Positions 5,848 through 6,083 of a DNA stretch of 6,083 nucleotides are shown here, piece by piece. Numbering within the stretch: the first letter of the stretch is position 1; each line of letters opens with the position of its first letter. The stretch comes from an uncultured Sphingomonadaceae bacterium (GTDB taxonomy: Bacteria > Pseudomonadota > Alphaproteobacteria > Sphingomonadales > Sphingomonadaceae): assembly GCA_937920575.1 (NCBI GenBank), contig CAKZSF010000286.1, forward strand, positions 1 to 6,083, written 5' to 3'. Under the pieces are notes generated by a model, which was not told the origin of the DNA, made no database searches, and was given only the letters and a program-made list of their open reading frames with translations. The translations under genes and the position numbers were made by a program.

Positions 5848-6083
5848 ACTGCTTCAGCAAATCGTAGAGCGTCGGACGGCTGATACCGAGCAACTTGGCA
5901 GTGTTGGAAATATTGCCTTCAGTCCGTGCCAAGGCATGACGGATGATCTTGCGATCAGACTGCTCACGCGCGCATTTCAAGTTAAGCGGCATGGATTCTT
6001 CATCCTCAGCCTCATCAAGATCGAGATCTTCGGCATGGATCATCTTGCCCTCAGACATGATGACTGCGCGTTTCACACGGTTT
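5831..6083 (-). CDS. prsR: PEP-CTERM-box response regulator, sigma-54-activator type, C-terminal part only
   Basis: Only the last 83 codons are in the window; the frame is open through the right edge (residues NR precede the VKRAVIM stretch, so the GTG at 6076 is an internal valine codon and not a start). NRVKRAVIMSEGK is the conserved end of the AAA+ sigma-54-activator module. An acidic linker (EDLDLDEAEDEES) follows, then PLNL and a Fis-type helix-turn-helix, RKIIRHALARTEGNISNTAK with LLGISRPTLYDLLKQYDL. This C-terminus closely matches my recollection of PrsR, the response regulator paired with sensor kinase PrsK in loci for exosortase, PEP-CTERM proteins and exopolysaccharide. The missing part should hold the receiver domain and the AAA+ ATPase. 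It is the upstream member of a same-strand cluster with the TPR gene and the SBF permease. The alternative, another NtrC-family regulator, is less likely given the TPR neighbour. Confidence 0.82.
   Translation of the reverse strand, partial: NRVKRAVIMSEGKMIHAEDLDLDEAEDEESMPLNLKCAREQSDRKIIRHALARTEGNISNTAKLLGISRPTLYDLLKQYDLSA

Noticed and set aside
1..6083. Mobile elements, CRISPR arrays, tRNA or rRNA genes, toxin-antitoxin or defence genes
   Set aside because: I found no direct-repeat arrays, terminal inverted repeats with a transposase, cloverleaf-like sequence or small gene pairs. Nearly all of the window is accounted for by six conventional genes.

Overview
The window looks like ordinary chromosomal DNA from a moderately GC-rich alphaproteobacterium. 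The protein types, above all a PEP-CTERM-box response regulator beside an envelope TPR protein, and the N-terminally extended PanB suggest Sphingomonadales, probably the Erythrobacteraceae. That placement is inferred from family resemblance and was not tested by search. Genes are tightly packed. I see no rRNA, tRNA, CRISPR array, insertion sequence or phage gene, and no stretch longer than 300 bases without a gene.

Layout from left to right: (1) bases 1-833, minus strand, are the 5' part of a neurotransmitter:sodium symporter (NSS) family transporter whose C-terminus lies beyond the left edge. (2) A 122-base divergent intergenic region follows. (3) panB, plus strand, encodes ketopantoate hydroxymethyltransferase of pantothenate/CoA synthesis. 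(4) An 87-base spacer with a strong nested hairpin leads to (5) a plus-strand DUF475/TerC-like integral membrane protein. (6) Its stop codon overlaps, tail to tail, that of a minus-strand bile acid:sodium symporter (SBF/BASS) family permease. (7) Fifteen bases upstream of that permease, on the same strand, ends a 619-residue membrane-anchored TPR protein. (8) The start of the TPR gene overlaps by 17 bases the end of prsR, a sigma-54-type response regulator gene whose N-terminal part runs off the right edge.

The right half (prsR, TPR protein, permease) reads as the downstream end of one minus-strand operon. In established examples PrsR belongs to the PrsK/PrsR two-component system linked to exosortase/PEP-CTERM exopolysaccharide loci, so the window probably holds the edge of such a locus. 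The left half is a divergent pair (NSS transporter and panB) plus the DUF475 gene. Its genes have no obvious shared pathway; three of the six genes encode unrelated multi-pass membrane transport-type proteins.

Nothing here is a clearly new system. The points most worth a second look are the non-canonical TPR partner of PrsR, the SBF permease attached to that operon, the structured leader before the DUF475 gene, and the apparent absence of a Shine-Dalgarno sequence before panB.
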